Assembly (NCBI RefSeq): GCF_018383905.1
Contig: NZ_JAGYWA010000001.1
Location: 453,518 to 517,517 of the forward strand
DNA from: Flavobacterium branchiicola
Lineage (GTDB): Bacteria; Bacteroidota; Bacteroidia; Flavobacteriales; Flavobacteriaceae
DNA length: 64,000 nt
Direction: 5' to 3'
This document shows, in pieces, positions 52,140 to 62,592 of this stretch; position 1 is the first letter of the stretch; each line of letters starts with the position of its first letter. The notes beneath the pieces are model-generated. The model saw only the letters and a program-made list of their open reading frames with translations, searched no databases and was not told the DNA's origin. A program made the position numbers and the translations under genes.

Positions 52140-55100
52140 ATGAAACAAACCTTAATATTAAGTTTTTTTCTGATCCCATTTCTTTCGTTTTCTCAGTTAA
52201 ACGGGAGCTTAACGATAGATTGGCAAAGTAAAAAAGAAATGACTTACGGTGATTTAAAAACCACCATTCCTTACTTTTCAGGCAACAGTTTTCGGTATGA
52301 TATTACTAAAAAAAGCATAACATTATTATTAAACGTCAGCGAATCGAACTACTCAACCAACTCGTCCGTTCAGATTTCCAATGTAAATTATGAAGCAATT
52401 TCCATTAACGATCTTGGTGATTTAGCAGTCGAAAATATCCCCGAAAAACCAAATGAAACGTTAAAAATCGCCACGTCGAGAGACAAGAAACAAATTTTCA
52501 TATCACTTTCTCCCATTATTAAAGACGGAAATGACTTCAAAAGAATTCGTTCTTTTTCCTATTCTTCAAACAATACTACATCAAAAAACAGTAACGCTTT
52601 TTCTACTCAAAAATCAAGTGCAGTATCCAACTCCGTTTTAGTCTCAGGCGACTGGTATCGCTTCTATGTAGAAAAATCCGGCGTATATAAAATTTCCAGA
52701 TCTTTTCTGCAAAGTTTAGGATTTGACCCTTCAAAAACAGACCCTAGAAGAATTAAAATATATGGAAATGGTGGAAGAATGCTTCCTTTAGCAAACAATA
52801 CTTATTACCCAGACGATCTGGCAGAAAATGCAATCCAGATTATTGGAGAAAATGATGGCGTTTTCAACAATGAAGATTATATTCTTTTCTATGCCGAAGG
52901 CGTTGAAAACTGGAACACAGAAAGCCAAACCAATCTTAATTTATTTGACACAAAATCCTATTATTATATTACTAATGCAGGTAGTGACGGAAAAAGAATT
53001 CAAAACCTGATTCAGCCATCCGGTAACAGCACACTGGAACTAAACACGTTTGATGACTATCAATACCATGAAATCGACCAAACCAACATTGCACATTTGG
53101 GACGCCAGTGGTTTGGAGAATCATTTGACATCAATCAGGATCAGGATTTTGCTTTTACATTTCAAAATCTGGATACTTCTGTACCAATAAAAATAGCGGT
53201 TACTGCAGCTTCAGCCGCATTTACCCCTACTTCATTTGCCGTAAGCGCAAACGGACAAAATATCGGAACTATTAATTTTAACGCTTTAGTTTCAAGCTCC
53301 GATGTTAAATTTTACACCGGAAAACTACCTACAAATGCAACATTTACCGGATCTGAAAGTGTAAAAATAAAACTAACCTATAATAATAACGGTGTTCCGG
53401 GATCAAAAGGGTATCTGGATTACATTAATTTAATTGCTAAAAGAAAACTACTTGGCATCGGGAAACAATTCAAATTTCAATATGACTTGGCGGCATCAAC
53501 TCCAGGAATTGTAAATTACACGATTGGCAATGCAACTGCAATCTCTCAAATCTGGGATGTTACCGATATATATAATGTATCAAAATTCGAAAATACAAAT
53601 CAGGCAGCTTTTAGTTTTAAAGCAGCATTAGGGGAAATTAGGAAATATATTGCCATTGATGCTACAGATTACTTTACACCTTTAAAAGAAAGCCAGTCAA
53701 AAGTTACCAATCAAAACTTAAAAGGAACACTTTTCAAAAACGCTCAAAATACTTTTCAGGATATCGATTATGTAATTGTTACACCAAAATCGTTAATCTC
53801 ACAGGCCGAAAAACTAGCCGCTTTTCATCGCAGTCATTCCGCTTTAAATGTAAAAGTAATTACGTTAGAAAGTATTTACCAGGAATTTGCTTCGGGAAAA
53901 CAGGATATTTCAGCTATCAGAAATTGTATCAAATATATCTACCAAAATGCTTCTTCAACCGACAAACGTATTAAGTATGTAAATTTATTTGGTGATGCTT
54001 CATTTGATTATAAAGACCGAATTTCAAACAACACTAATATTGTACCTATATATCATTCCTTAATTAGTAATACTATTGGAGAATCTTCATTCGCTTCTGA
54101 TGATTTTTATGGGCTTATGGATCCGGATGAAGGAAATATAATTTCTTTTTTTGGCGGAATTGACATTGCCGTTGGCAGAATGCTGGTTTCCAACAATGCA
54201 CAAGCCGCAGAAATGGTCAATAAAGTTCTGGAATACCACGACATTAAATCGTACGGAAACTGGAGAAATAATTTTGTTCTGGTTAGTGATGATTCCGATC
54301 AAAGTTCTGACGCTTCTTTACAATCGCGACAAAATGCCCTTGCCGATGTTATTGCAACACAAAAACCATTTTTCAATATTGATAAAATAATCTTAGACTC
54401 CTATACACAAGAAGCTTCAGCCGGTGGTTCCCGATATCCAAAAGCCAGAAGCGACTTTTTTGATGCTTTTGAAAAAGGAGCTCTTGTCTTTAATTATCTA
54501 GGACACGGAGGAGAAGATGGCCTAGCCAGCGAAAGAATTTGGGAAAAATCAGATGGACAAAATTTAAACAATCAATTCAAATACCCGTTATTCATTACAA
54601 TTACGTGTGAGTTTTCCCGCTTTGATGACCCAACAAGACCAACTGCCGGTGAATATACTTTTTGGAATCCAAAAGGAGGCGCCATATCGATGCTTACAAC
54701 AATTCGCGCCATTGGTCAGTTTAATGCTGAAAATTTCAATGATAATCTAAGTAAAAATCTTCTTTCTTACGGCTCAAATCAATACACAACGATTGCTGAA
54801 GCACTTCGAATTTCAAAAAACGAAAATCCAAGTTCATCCAGTAATGTTATTTTTTATATTGGAGATCCTGCATTGATGCTTGCGATTCCAAAACCAAGAA
54901 TTAATTTAACAAAAATAAACGATGTTGTTATTTCTCAGGCAATTCCTGATCTAAAATCCCTTTCAAAAATTAAAATTTCAGGCGAGATTACCGATGAAAA
55001 CAATACTCTTTTAAGCAATTATAATGGTGAACTGGCAACTGCAATTTTTGACAAATTAATTACTGCTACTACACTAAATAATGATGGATATAGCCCTGCA

Positions 55101-55976
55101 ATGTCATTTAAAACCTTGGGAGAAACAATCTTTAGAGGAAACGCCTCTGTAACCAACGGCCAGTTTGAGTTTAGCTTTGTTGTACCAAGGGATATTCGTA
55201 TTCCTGTTGATTATGGCCGAATTAGTTTTTATTCGAAGAAAAATCAAACTTTAGAAAACCAATCCGGCTTTAACACCACAATAAAAATAGGCGGTATAAA
55301 CGAAAATGCACCACAGGACAATATAAGTCCAAAAGTGAAGTTATATATGAACGATGAAACATTTGTTTCGGGTGGCATTACAAATGAATCTCCTTTTCTT
55401 TTAGCCTTTCTTGAGGACGAAAACGGAATTAATACAGCAAGCGGAATTGGGCATGATATCGTTGCTATATTAGATGGAGACGTAAGTAATCAGTACATTT
55501 TGAATGATTATTATCAGACAAAATTGGACGATTACACAAATGGAAATTTACGATTTCCGCTAAGAAATTTAAAGCCTGGATTACACACCATTAGCTTTAC
55601 AGCATGGGATGTTTATAACAATCCTGTAACAAGTGAAATACAATTTATTGTTGTTGGAGATGAATCACTATCTTTAACCCACGTTCTTAACTATCCAAAT
55701 CCGTTTTCAACGTATACGCAATTTTGGTTTTCACATAACAGACCTTACGAACCCTTAGAAGTTCAGGTTCAAGTTATGACGATTACAGGAAAAGTGGTAT
55801 GGACTAAAAATCAAATCATTACAACCGAAGGATTTCTTTCAAGAGAAATAACATGGGACGGAAGAGACGATTTTGGAGACCGGATTGGTAAAGGAGTTTA
55901 TATTTATAAACTTACTGTTAAATCAAATTTAACAAATAAAAAAGCAGAAAAATACGAAAAGCTTGTCATCTTATAA
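52140..55976 (+). CDS. porU: Type IX secretion sortase PorU
   Basis: A 1278-residue exported C25-type cysteine peptidase that removes C-terminal sorting domains from type IX substrates and attaches them at the surface. The catalytic dyad is His789 (NYLGHGGEDG) and Cys823 (ITCEFSRFDDP), with SDDFYGLMDPDEG and DIAVGRMLVSNNAQA upstream. A C-terminal sorting-like module ends the protein (THVLNYPNPFSTYTQFWF ... GKGVYIYKLTV). Signal peptide ends at SFSQ. Directly upstream of porV. Confidence 0.96.
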   Translation: MKQTLILSFFLIPFLSFSQLNGSLTIDWQSKKEMTYGDLKTTIPYFSGNSFRYDITKKSITLLLNVSESNYSTNSSVQISNVNYEAISINDLGDLAVENIPEKPNETLKIATSRDKKQIFISLSPIIKDGNDFKRIRSFSYSSNNTTSKNSNAFSTQKSSAVSNSVLVSGDWYRFYVEKSGVYKISRSFLQSLGFDPSKTDPRRIKIYGNGGRMLPLANNTYYPDDLAENAIQIIGENDGVFNNEDYILFYAEGVENWNTESQTNLNLFDTKSYYYITNAGSDGKRIQNLIQPSGNSTLELNTFDDYQYHEIDQTNIAHLGRQWFGESFDINQDQDFAFTFQNLDTSVPIKIAVTAASAAFTPTSFAVSANGQNIGTINFNALVSSSDVKFYTGKLPTNATFTGSESVKIKLTYNNNGVPGSKGYLDYINLIAKRKLLGIGKQFKFQYDLAASTPGIVNYTIGNATAISQIWDVTDIYNVSKFENTNQAAFSFKAALGEIRKYIAIDATDYFTPLKESQSKVTNQNLKGTLFKNAQNTFQDIDYVIVTPKSLISQAEKLAAFHRSHSALNVKVITLESIYQEFASGKQDISAIRNCIKYIYQNASSTDKRIKYVNLFGDASFDYKDRISNNTNIVPIYHSLISNTIGESSFASDDFYGLMDPDEGNIISFFGGIDIAVGRMLVSNNAQAAEMVNKVLEYHDIKSYGNWRNNFVLVSDDSDQSSDASLQSRQNALADVIATQKPFFNIDKIILDSYTQEASAGGSRYPKARSDFFDAFEKGALVFNYLGHGGEDGLASERIWEKSDGQNLNNQFKYPLFITITCEFSRFDDPTRPTAGEYTFWNPKGGAISMLTTIRAIGQFNAENFNDNLSKNLLSYGSNQYTTIAEALRISKNENPSSSSNVIFYIGDPALMLAIPKPRINLTKINDVVISQAIPDLKSLSKIKISGEITDENNTLLSNYNGELATAIFDKLITATTLNNDGYSPAMSFKTLGETIFRGNASVTNGQFEFSFVVPRDIRIPVDYGRISFYSKKNQTLENQSGFNTTIKIGGINENAPQDNISPKVKLYMNDETFVSGGITNESPFLLAFLEDENGINTASGIGHDIVAILDGDVSNQYILNDYYQTKLDDYTNGNLRFPLRNLKPGLHTISFTAWDVYNNPVTSEIQFIVVGDESLSLTHVLNYPNPFSTYTQFWFSHNRPYEPLEVQVQVMTITGKVVWTKNQIITTEGFLSREITWDGRDDFGDRIGKGVYIYKLTVKSNLTNKKAEKYEKLVIL

Positions 55977-55984
55977 TAACTATA

Positions 55985-55992
55985 TATATTTG
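55985..55992 (+). promoter_or_regulatory. Putative internal -7 box for porV
   Basis: TATATTTG matches TAnnTTTG and lies in the 42-bp porU-porV gap, so porV may also be transcribed on its own. Confidence 0.5.
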
Positions 55993-56018
55993 CAACATAA
56001 ATACCATTAGTCCCAAAA

Positions 56019-57227
56019 ATGAAAAAATTATCACTTTTATTAATTTGTTTACTAGTTATTTCTTTCGCAAAAGCTCAAGATATTGAGCGACCAATTACAA
56101 CCGGAGTTCCGTTTTTATTAGTAGCAGCTGATGCGAGAGCTGCAGGTTTAGCCGATCAGGGTGTCGCAACTTCAGCCGACGTTTTCTCTCAACAATGGAA
56201 CCCTGCCAAATATGCATTTTCAATAGACAAACAAGGTCTTTCTATCAGTTATACTCCGTATTTAACGGATTTAGCCAATGACATTTCTCTTGGTCAATTG
56301 ACTTATTATAACAAAATAAACGAACGAAGTGCTTTCGCAGGAAGTTTCCGCTATTTTGGTTTTGGGGATATTGAACTTAGAACAACGGGAGATCCTAACG
56401 AAGCAACAAGAGTTGTTTCTCCTAATGAATTTGCCTTAGACGGATCTTATTCATTAAAACTTAGCGAAACTTTCTCTATGGCTGTTGCAGCAAGATATAT
56501 TCGTTCTAACTTAAAAGTAGCCTCAGAAGATGTGGACGCAACCGCAGCCAAATCATTTGCTATTGATGTTGCCGGATTCTACCAATCTGAAGAAATTGCG
56601 TACAGCGACTTCAACGGAAGATGGAGAGGTGGTTTTAACATTCAGAATTTAGGTCCAAAAATTAGTTACGATAATGATGATTTAAGCGCTAACTTTTTAC
56701 CTGCCAATTTACGAGTAGGTGGAGGTTTTGACTTTATTCTAGACGACTATAACAAAATTGGTGTAAGTCTTGAATTTACAAAATTATTAGTTCCAACACC
56801 TCCGGGAATAGGAACACCAGTAGATGTAAATGGAGATGGTGATTTTACAGATCCAGAAGATATTACTCAAGAAGAAGCTACTACTATTAGCTACAACAAA
56901 TACAACGATATTGGTTGGGTTGAAGGAGCTTTCAAATCATTTACAGATGCTCCGGGAGGATTTAGTGAAGAATTAAAAGAAGTAACTTATAGCTTAGCCG
57001 GAGAATATACGTATCAGGATGCTTTCTCTTTTAGAGCAGGATATTTCCACGAAAGCCCTCAAAAAGGAGCAAGACAATTCTTTTCTTTAGGAGCTGGATT
57101 CAAATACAACATCGTAAAAGTTGACGTTTCTTATTTATTCTCAACTTCAAAAGTTAAAAATCCGTTAGAAAATACCCTTCGTTTTTCTTTAACGTTTAAC
57201 TTTGGCGACAAATATGAAGAATATTAA
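56019..57227 (+). CDS. porV: Type IX secretion outer-membrane protein PorV (LptO)
   Basis: A 402-residue outer-membrane beta-barrel of the PorV/FadL-like group. It shuttles type IX substrates from the SprA translocon to the PorU/PorZ attachment complex. Signal peptide ends at AKAQ. PFLLVAADARAAGLADQGVATSADVFSQQWNPAKYAF is the family signature. An acidic insertion (DVNGDGDFTDPEDITQEEA) is probably a surface loop. It ends in a barrel strand with a short KYEEY tail. Followed by a terminator. Confidence 0.96.
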   Translation: MKKLSLLLICLLVISFAKAQDIERPITTGVPFLLVAADARAAGLADQGVATSADVFSQQWNPAKYAFSIDKQGLSISYTPYLTDLANDISLGQLTYYNKINERSAFAGSFRYFGFGDIELRTTGDPNEATRVVSPNEFALDGSYSLKLSETFSMAVAARYIRSNLKVASEDVDATAAKSFAIDVAGFYQSEEIAYSDFNGRWRGGFNIQNLGPKISYDNDDLSANFLPANLRVGGGFDFILDDYNKIGVSLEFTKLLVPTPPGIGTPVDVNGDGDFTDPEDITQEEATTISYNKYNDIGWVEGAFKSFTDAPGGFSEELKEVTYSLAGEYTYQDAFSFRAGYFHESPQKGARQFFSLGAGFKYNIVKVDVSYLFSTSKVKNPLENTLRFSLTFNFGDKYEEY

Positions 57228-57254
57228 AAAGACCAAATAAAAAAAACATATAAC

Positions 57255-57294
57255 AATCCAAATTTCTGATCTTTTAGAAATTTGGATTTTTTTT
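57255..57294 (+). terminator. Terminator after porV
   Basis: AATCCAAATTTCT (57255-57267) pairs with AGAAATTTGGATT (57276-57288), followed by a T-run. Confidence 0.88.
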
Positions 57295-57306
57295 CCCTTA
57301 AAAACA

Positions 57307-57789
57307 ATGAAAGAAATTAGCATTACATCATCCTTTAATGTATACGACAACATAGAAGAACTCTCAGAAGAAATTCAAAATTTAATGCAACAGGCTGTCG
57401 AAATTCGTAAAAAAGCATACGCACCATATTCTCAATTTAGAGTTGGAGCCGCTTTATTACTGGATAATGGCGAAATAGTTTTAGGTTCAAACCAGGAAAA
57501 CGCAGCATATCCATCAGGATTATGCGCAGAAAGGACTGCAATTTTTTATGCAGGCAGTAGATATCCTGAAGCCAAAATTTTAAAAATGGCAATTACCGCC
57601 GCTTCAGATACGAATCAGACTACAGCGCCAATTCCGCCTTGTGGCTCTTGCCGTCAGTCAATTGCAGAATATGAAATTAAGCAAGACACCCCTATAGAAA
57701 TCTATTTTATGGGAGAAATTGGTGAAGTTTACAAATCGGCATCCCTAAAAAATTTACTCCCTTTTATGTTTGACAAAAAGTTCTTGTAA
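57307..57789 (+). CDS. cdd: Cytidine deaminase
   Basis: Zinc enzyme that deaminates cytidine and deoxycytidine for pyrimidine salvage. 160 residues, homotetrameric type. Zinc ligands and proton shuttle: Cys73 and Glu75 in CAERTAIF, Cys112 and Cys115 in PPCGSCRQ. APYSQFRVGAAL (39-50) precedes them. The first about 25 residues extend beyond the usual start of the fold. Probably monocistronic. Confidence 0.96.
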   Translation: MKEISITSSFNVYDNIEELSEEIQNLMQQAVEIRKKAYAPYSQFRVGAALLLDNGEIVLGSNQENAAYPSGLCAERTAIFYAGSRYPEAKILKMAITAASDTNQTTAPIPPCGSCRQSIAEYEIKQDTPIEIYFMGEIGEVYKSASLKNLLPFMFDKKFL

Positions 57790-57839
57790 AAAAAAGCCAA
57801 AAAGTAGCGTTTAAATTTTAGTTCTTAAATGTAATGTCT

Positions 57840-57847
57840 TATTTTTG
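57840..57847 (+). promoter_or_regulatory. Putative -7 box and structured leader of pdhA
   Basis: TATTTTTG matches TAnnTTTG. The leader of about 95 nt that follows contains a CCCGACCTTTCGGG hairpin and a GCGCAAA/TTTGCG pairing near 57869-57896. Neither is followed by a T-run. Confidence 0.45.
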
Positions 57848-57947
57848 CATCCCGACCTTTCGGGCGCAAATTTGTGGGAGGAAACTATTTTGCGTTATAG
57901 GCAACAATTGATAACACAAACAAACTTTAGCAAAAGAAAGAATTCAG

Positions 57948-58946
57948 ATGAAAGAAGTTACAAAAGAAGTATATTTAAAGTGGTACGAAGACATGCTACT
58001 TTGGAGAAAGTTTGAAGACAAACTTGCAGCGTTATACATTCAACAAAAAGTTAGAGGTTTTTTACACCTATATAATGGTCAGGAAGCTGTATTAGCAGGT
58101 GCTTTGCACGCTATGGATCTGACTAAAGATAAAATGATTACTGCTTACAGAAATCACGTTCAGCCAATTGGTATGGGTGTTGACCCTAGAAATGTAATGG
58201 CAGAACTTTTAGGAAAAGTTACAGGAACTTCTAAAGGTATGGGAGGTTCTATGCACATTTTCTCGAAAGAGCACCGTTTTTACGGAGGACACGGTATTGT
58301 TGGTGGACAAATCCCGGTAGGAGCTGGTTTAGCTTTTGCTGATAAATATTTCAACACTGGCGGCGTTACCATGACTTACTTTGGTGACGGAGCTGCAAGA
58401 CAAGGTTCTTTACACGAAGCTTTTAATATGGCGATGTTATGGAAACTTCCGGTTGTATTTATTGTTGAAAACAACGGATATGCAATGGGAACTTCTGTAG
58501 AAAGAACTGCAAACCACACCGATATCTGGAAATTAGGTTTAGGTTATGAAATGCCTTGCGGACCTGTTGACGGAATGAACCCTGTAAAAGTTGCTGAAGC
58601 AATGCACGAAGCTATCGAAAGAGCACGTCGCGGAGACGGACCAACTTTCCTTGAAATGAAAACGTACCGTTACAGAGGACACTCTATGTCTGATGCACAA
58701 TTATACCGTTCTAAAGAAGAGGTTGAAGAGTACAAAAAAATTGACCCGATTACTCAGGTTCTTGATGTAATTATGGATCAAAAATATGCTACAGAAGAAG
58801 AAATTGAAGTAATTGATCAAAGAGTTAAAGACCTGGTTGAAGAGTGTCAGAAATTTGCTGAAGAATCTCCATACCCGGACTTACAACAATTATACGATGT
58901 AGTATACGCACAAGAAGACTATCCATTTACACCTCATAAACTATAA
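57948..58946 (+). CDS. pdhA: Pyruvate dehydrogenase E1 component, alpha subunit
   Basis: Thiamine-diphosphate-dependent decarboxylase subunit. 332 residues. The TPP/Mg motif GDGAARQGSLHEAFNMAM...LPVVFIVENNGYAMGT is complete, and KGMGGSMHIF with GHGIVGGQIPVGAGLAFA is E1-alpha specific. RYRGHSMSDAQLYR is the regulatory/phosphorylation-loop region of the family. It works with an E1-beta encoded outside this window and with E2 (pdhC), which starts 4 bp downstream. Confidence 0.96.
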   Translation: MKEVTKEVYLKWYEDMLLWRKFEDKLAALYIQQKVRGFLHLYNGQEAVLAGALHAMDLTKDKMITAYRNHVQPIGMGVDPRNVMAELLGKVTGTSKGMGGSMHIFSKEHRFYGGHGIVGGQIPVGAGLAFADKYFNTGGVTMTYFGDGAARQGSLHEAFNMAMLWKLPVVFIVENNGYAMGTSVERTANHTDIWKLGLGYEMPCGPVDGMNPVKVAEAMHEAIERARRGDGPTFLEMKTYRYRGHSMSDAQLYRSKEEVEEYKKIDPITQVLDVIMDQKYATEEEIEVIDQRVKDLVEECQKFAEESPYPDLQQLYDVVYAQEDYPFTPHKL

Positions 58947-58950
58947 CATC

Positions 58951-60585
58951 ATGGCGATTAAAGTAACAATGCCTCGTTTGAGCGATACTATGACGGAAGG
59001 AACGGTAGCGACTTGGTTAAAAAAAGTAGGCGACAAAATTAGCGAAGGAGATATCCTTGCTGAAATTGAAACAGACAAAGCAACTATGGAGTTCGAATCT
59101 TTTAACGAAGGAACTCTTTTACATATCGGAATTCAAGCTGGAGAAACTGCTCCTGTTGATTCATTATTAGCCATCATTGGTAACGAAGGAGAAGATATTT
59201 CTGCTCTTTTAGCTGGTGGTGATGCTCCAGCTGCTGAAGCGCCAAAAGCGGAGGCTCCTGTTGCAGAAGCTAAAACAGAAACTGCTGCTCCTGCAAAAGC
59301 AGCTGAATTACCAAAAGGTGTTATCGTTGTAACTATGCCTCGTTTGAGCGATACAATGACAGAAGGTACAGTAGCAAGCTGGTTGAAAAAAGTTGGCGAT
59401 ACTGTAGCTGAAGGCGACATCTTAGCCGAAATTGAAACAGACAAAGCTACTATGGAGTTTGAGTCTTTCAATGCCGGAACATTATTATACATCGGAATTC
59501 AGGAAGGAAGCACTGCTCCTGTTGATAGCTTATTAGCGATCATCGGACCTGCAGGAACTGATATTTCTGGAATTGCTGATAATTTTACTGCCGGAGGTGC
59601 TGCAACTGCAAGTGCTCCTGCTGAAGAAACTAAAGCTGCTCCTGCTGCTGAAAAAGCAACAGAAACTGTAGCCGACAATTCAAACGGAAGAGTTTTAGCT
59701 TCACCATTAGCTAAGAAAATTGCTTCTGATAAAGGAATCCAATTATCACAAGTTAAAGGATCTGGAGAAAACGGACGTATCGTAAAAAGCGATATCGAAA
59801 ACTTCACTCCATCTGCGCAAGCACAACCTGCTGCAACTTCTGCTGCTAAACCACAAGAAGCTGCCGCTCCTGCTGCACCAAAAGTTTTTGTTCCTGCTGG
59901 TGAAGTTTTCACAGAAGAGATCAAAAATTCTCAAATGCGTAAAATCATTGCTAAACGTCTTGCAGAATCTTTATTCACAGCACCTCATTACAACTTAGTA
60001 ATCGAAGTAAGCATGGATGACGCAATGCAGGCAAGAGCTGCTATCAATAGCGTTCCGGATACAAAAGTATCTTTTAACGATATGGTAATTAAAGCTTGTG
60101 CATTAGCATTGAAGAAACATCCAAAAATCAACTCTACATGGAAAGAAGATGCTATCATCATCAACCACCACGTAAATATTGGTGTTGCTGTAGCAGTTGA
60201 AGACGGATTAGTAGTTCCTGTATTGAAATTTACAGATGCAATGAGTTTATCTCAAATTGGCGGAAGCGTAAGAGATCTTGCAGGAAGAGCTAAAAACAAA
60301 AAATTGGGACCACAAGAAATGGAAGGAAGCACATTTACAGTTTCTAACCTTGGAATGTTTGGTATCACTGAATTTAATTCAATTATCAACCAACCAAACT
60401 CTGCAATCCTTTCTGTAGGTGCAATTGTTGAGAAACCAGTAGTTAAAAACGGTCAGATTGTAGTTGGAAACACAATGATGTTATCATTAGCTTGTGACCA
60501 CAGAACAATTGATGGTGCAACTGGCGCTCAATTCTTACAAACTTTAAAACAATACATCGAAAGTCCAGTTACAATGTTGGCATAA
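58951..60585 (+). CDS. pdhC: Pyruvate dehydrogenase E2 (dihydrolipoamide acetyltransferase)
   Basis: A 544-residue core subunit with two lipoyl domains (lipoylated Lys43 and Lys165, both in EIETDKATMEF), Ala/Pro-rich linkers, an E1/E3-binding domain (about 250-285; ASPLAKKIASDKGI) and the catalytic acetyltransferase domain with DHRTIDG near the C-terminus. The two lipoyl domains are near-identical at protein level over their core, which indicates internal duplication. Co-transcribed with pdhA. Confidence 0.97.
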   Translation: MAIKVTMPRLSDTMTEGTVATWLKKVGDKISEGDILAEIETDKATMEFESFNEGTLLHIGIQAGETAPVDSLLAIIGNEGEDISALLAGGDAPAAEAPKAEAPVAEAKTETAAPAKAAELPKGVIVVTMPRLSDTMTEGTVASWLKKVGDTVAEGDILAEIETDKATMEFESFNAGTLLYIGIQEGSTAPVDSLLAIIGPAGTDISGIADNFTAGGAATASAPAEETKAAPAAEKATETVADNSNGRVLASPLAKKIASDKGIQLSQVKGSGENGRIVKSDIENFTPSAQAQPAATSAAKPQEAAAPAAPKVFVPAGEVFTEEIKNSQMRKIIAKRLAESLFTAPHYNLVIEVSMDDAMQARAAINSVPDTKVSFNDMVIKACALALKKHPKINSTWKEDAIIINHHVNIGVAVAVEDGLVVPVLKFTDAMSLSQIGGSVRDLAGRAKNKKLGPQEMEGSTFTVSNLGMFGITEFNSIINQPNSAILSVGAIVEKPVVKNGQIVVGNTMMLSLACDHRTIDGATGAQFLQTLKQYIESPVTMLA

Positions 60586-60605
60586 TCGCTGTTAATTTTA
60601 TAATT

Positions 60606-60640
60606 AAATCCCGTTTTGTTTGCTCAAAACGGGATTTTTT
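60606..60640 (+). terminator. Terminator after pdhC
   Basis: AAATCCCGTTTTG pairs with CAAAACGGGATTT around a short loop, followed by a T-run. Confidence 0.9.
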
Positions 60641-60676
60641 GTTTAATTTTCATCCATAAATTCAACACTTCATAAA

Positions 60677-62524
60677 ATGAAAAAACTTACCATTGCATTC
60701 TTATTTCTGACAGCGATAGCCTGCCAGAAAAAAGATCAGACCGAAAAACCAACCGTTGTTACAGATGAACACAGTTATTCTAAACCAGAACTTGCTGTTG
60801 TAAAACATCTGGATCTTGATATTAAAGTTGATTTTGACACGCAAACCATTTCAGGAAAAGCATCGTGGCAAATTGATAATGTTAGTAAAGGAAATGAGAT
60901 TATCTTCGACGAAAATACTTTAAACATTACCAAAGTAACTTTGGGCGACGACGAAAAGGAAACAAAATTCGAACTTGGAAAGGATGTTGAATTTCACGGA
61001 AAACCCCTTCATATCACAATTGAACCTACTACAACTAAAGTAAACATATACTACAGCACAACAAAAGACGCTATTGCATTACAATGGCTTTCACCAGCTC
61101 AAACAGCAGATAAAAAGAAACCTTTTGTTTTTTCTCAGGGAGAAAGTGTTTGGTCCCGTACATGGATTCCTTGTCAGGATTCACCGGGAATTCGTTTTAC
61201 CTACAATGCAAAAGTTACAGTTCCTAAAGATTTAATGGCGGTAATGAGCGCTGTAAATCCGCAAAAGAAAAATGATACCGGAGTTTATACTTTCAAACAA
61301 GACAAAGCAATTCCATCTTACTTAATGGCGATTGCTGTTGGAGATATTGAATTTCAATCTATCGACAACAGAACCGGAGTTTATGCAGAACCATCAATGT
61401 TGAAAAAATCAGCTTGGGAATTTGCTGAATTAGGAAAAATGGTTGTTGCAGCCGAAAAATTATACGGTCCATATCGTTGGGGCCGTTACGATGTATTGGT
61501 ATTACCTCCAAGTTTTCCTTACGGAGGAATGGAAAATCCAAACCTGACTTTCTTAACTCCAGGCGTTATTGCAGGAGATCGTTCTCTGACAAGTTTATTA
61601 GCTCACGAATTAGGACATAGCTGGAGCGGAAACTTAGTTACCAACGCAACCTGGGACGATATTTGGTTAAACGAAGGTTTTACAACTTATGTTGAGCACA
61701 GAATTGGCGAAGAAATCTTCGGCAAAAAAGAATTTGAAATGCAAAATGTGATCACGCGTAAAGAATTACTTGATAACGTAGCTGAATATGGAGATACAAA
61801 TCCTGACACAAAATTAAAAGTTAGCCTTACCGGAAGAAATCCAGATGACGGAATTAGCATGATTCCTTATGTAAAAGGATACGCTTTTTTAAGAGTTATT
61901 GAAAATGCTGTTGGACGCGAGAAATTCGATTCGTTTATTAAAAACTATTTCGATTCGCATGCCTTCAAATCTATTACAACAGAAGACTTTGTTAAATACA
62001 TCAATGAAAACCTTATTAAAGGCGACAAAGCTTTAGCCGATAAAATCAAATTAGAAGACTGGATTTACAAACCGGGAATCCCATCAAATATAACTCCGGT
62101 AAGTTCAGCAGATTTTGATGCTATCGATGCTATTCAAAAAAGCTGGAGAGAAACCGGCGTTACAGGTTTAAGTAAAAAAATCACAACAACGGCAGAAAAA
62201 CAACATTTTATAGATCATCTTCCAGCTGATATTACGGTTAAAGAAATGGAAGCGATTGATAAAGAATTCAACTTTACAAAAGGCGGAAATTTCATTATCA
62301 AGCGTCAGTGGTTTGTTCAGGCAATTAGTCACCAATATAAAGCGGCTAATCCTGCCATTGAGCAATTCTTAATTGGAATCAGCAGAACTGGATCCGTAAT
62401 GATGTTGTACAAAGAAATGGCTAAAACTCCAGAAGGAAAAGTTTGGGCAAAACAAGTTTTTGAAAAAGCAAAACCGGGTTACCATGCTACAACTATTCAG
62501 GCAGTTGGAGATTTATTGAAATAG
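60677..62524 (+). CDS. M1-family metallo-aminopeptidase lipoprotein
   Basis: A 615-residue zinc aminopeptidase. Lipobox AIAC (Cys16) suggests membrane anchoring. GGMENPN substrate motif, zinc site HELGH (310-314) with the third ligand Glu333 (NEGFTTY). The C-terminal helical domain (about 490-615) resembles leukotriene-A4-hydrolase-type M1 enzymes. It removes N-terminal residues from peptides in the envelope. Monocistronic, bounded by terminators on both sides. Confidence 0.95.
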   Translation: MKKLTIAFLFLTAIACQKKDQTEKPTVVTDEHSYSKPELAVVKHLDLDIKVDFDTQTISGKASWQIDNVSKGNEIIFDENTLNITKVTLGDDEKETKFELGKDVEFHGKPLHITIEPTTTKVNIYYSTTKDAIALQWLSPAQTADKKKPFVFSQGESVWSRTWIPCQDSPGIRFTYNAKVTVPKDLMAVMSAVNPQKKNDTGVYTFKQDKAIPSYLMAIAVGDIEFQSIDNRTGVYAEPSMLKKSAWEFAELGKMVVAAEKLYGPYRWGRYDVLVLPPSFPYGGMENPNLTFLTPGVIAGDRSLTSLLAHELGHSWSGNLVTNATWDDIWLNEGFTTYVEHRIGEEIFGKKEFEMQNVITRKELLDNVAEYGDTNPDTKLKVSLTGRNPDDGISMIPYVKGYAFLRVIENAVGREKFDSFIKNYFDSHAFKSITTEDFVKYINENLIKGDKALADKIKLEDWIYKPGIPSNITPVSSADFDAIDAIQKSWRETGVTGLSKKITTTAEKQHFIDHLPADITVKEMEAIDKEFNFTKGGNFIIKRQWFVQAISHQYKAANPAIEQFLIGISRTGSVMMLYKEMAKTPEGKVWAKQVFEKAKPGYHATTIQAVGDLLK

Positions 62525-62544
62525 CTTTTTCTGTAGTATAATTT

Positions 62545-62584
62545 AAAAATAGGTTGTCCTTTCTAGGACAACCTATTTTTTTTT
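62545..62584 (+). terminator. Terminator after the M1 peptidase gene
   Basis: TAGGTTGTCC pairs with GGACAACCTA with A-run and T-run flanks (stem 62545-62560 with its mirror to about 62579). Confidence 0.9.
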
Positions 62585-62592
62585 ACGTCTAG

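Noticed and set aside
59133..59924. Long Ala/Ser-rich minus-strand frames inside pdhC
   Set aside because: Shadows of the Ala/Pro-rich linkers of E2; the plus-strand frame is certain.
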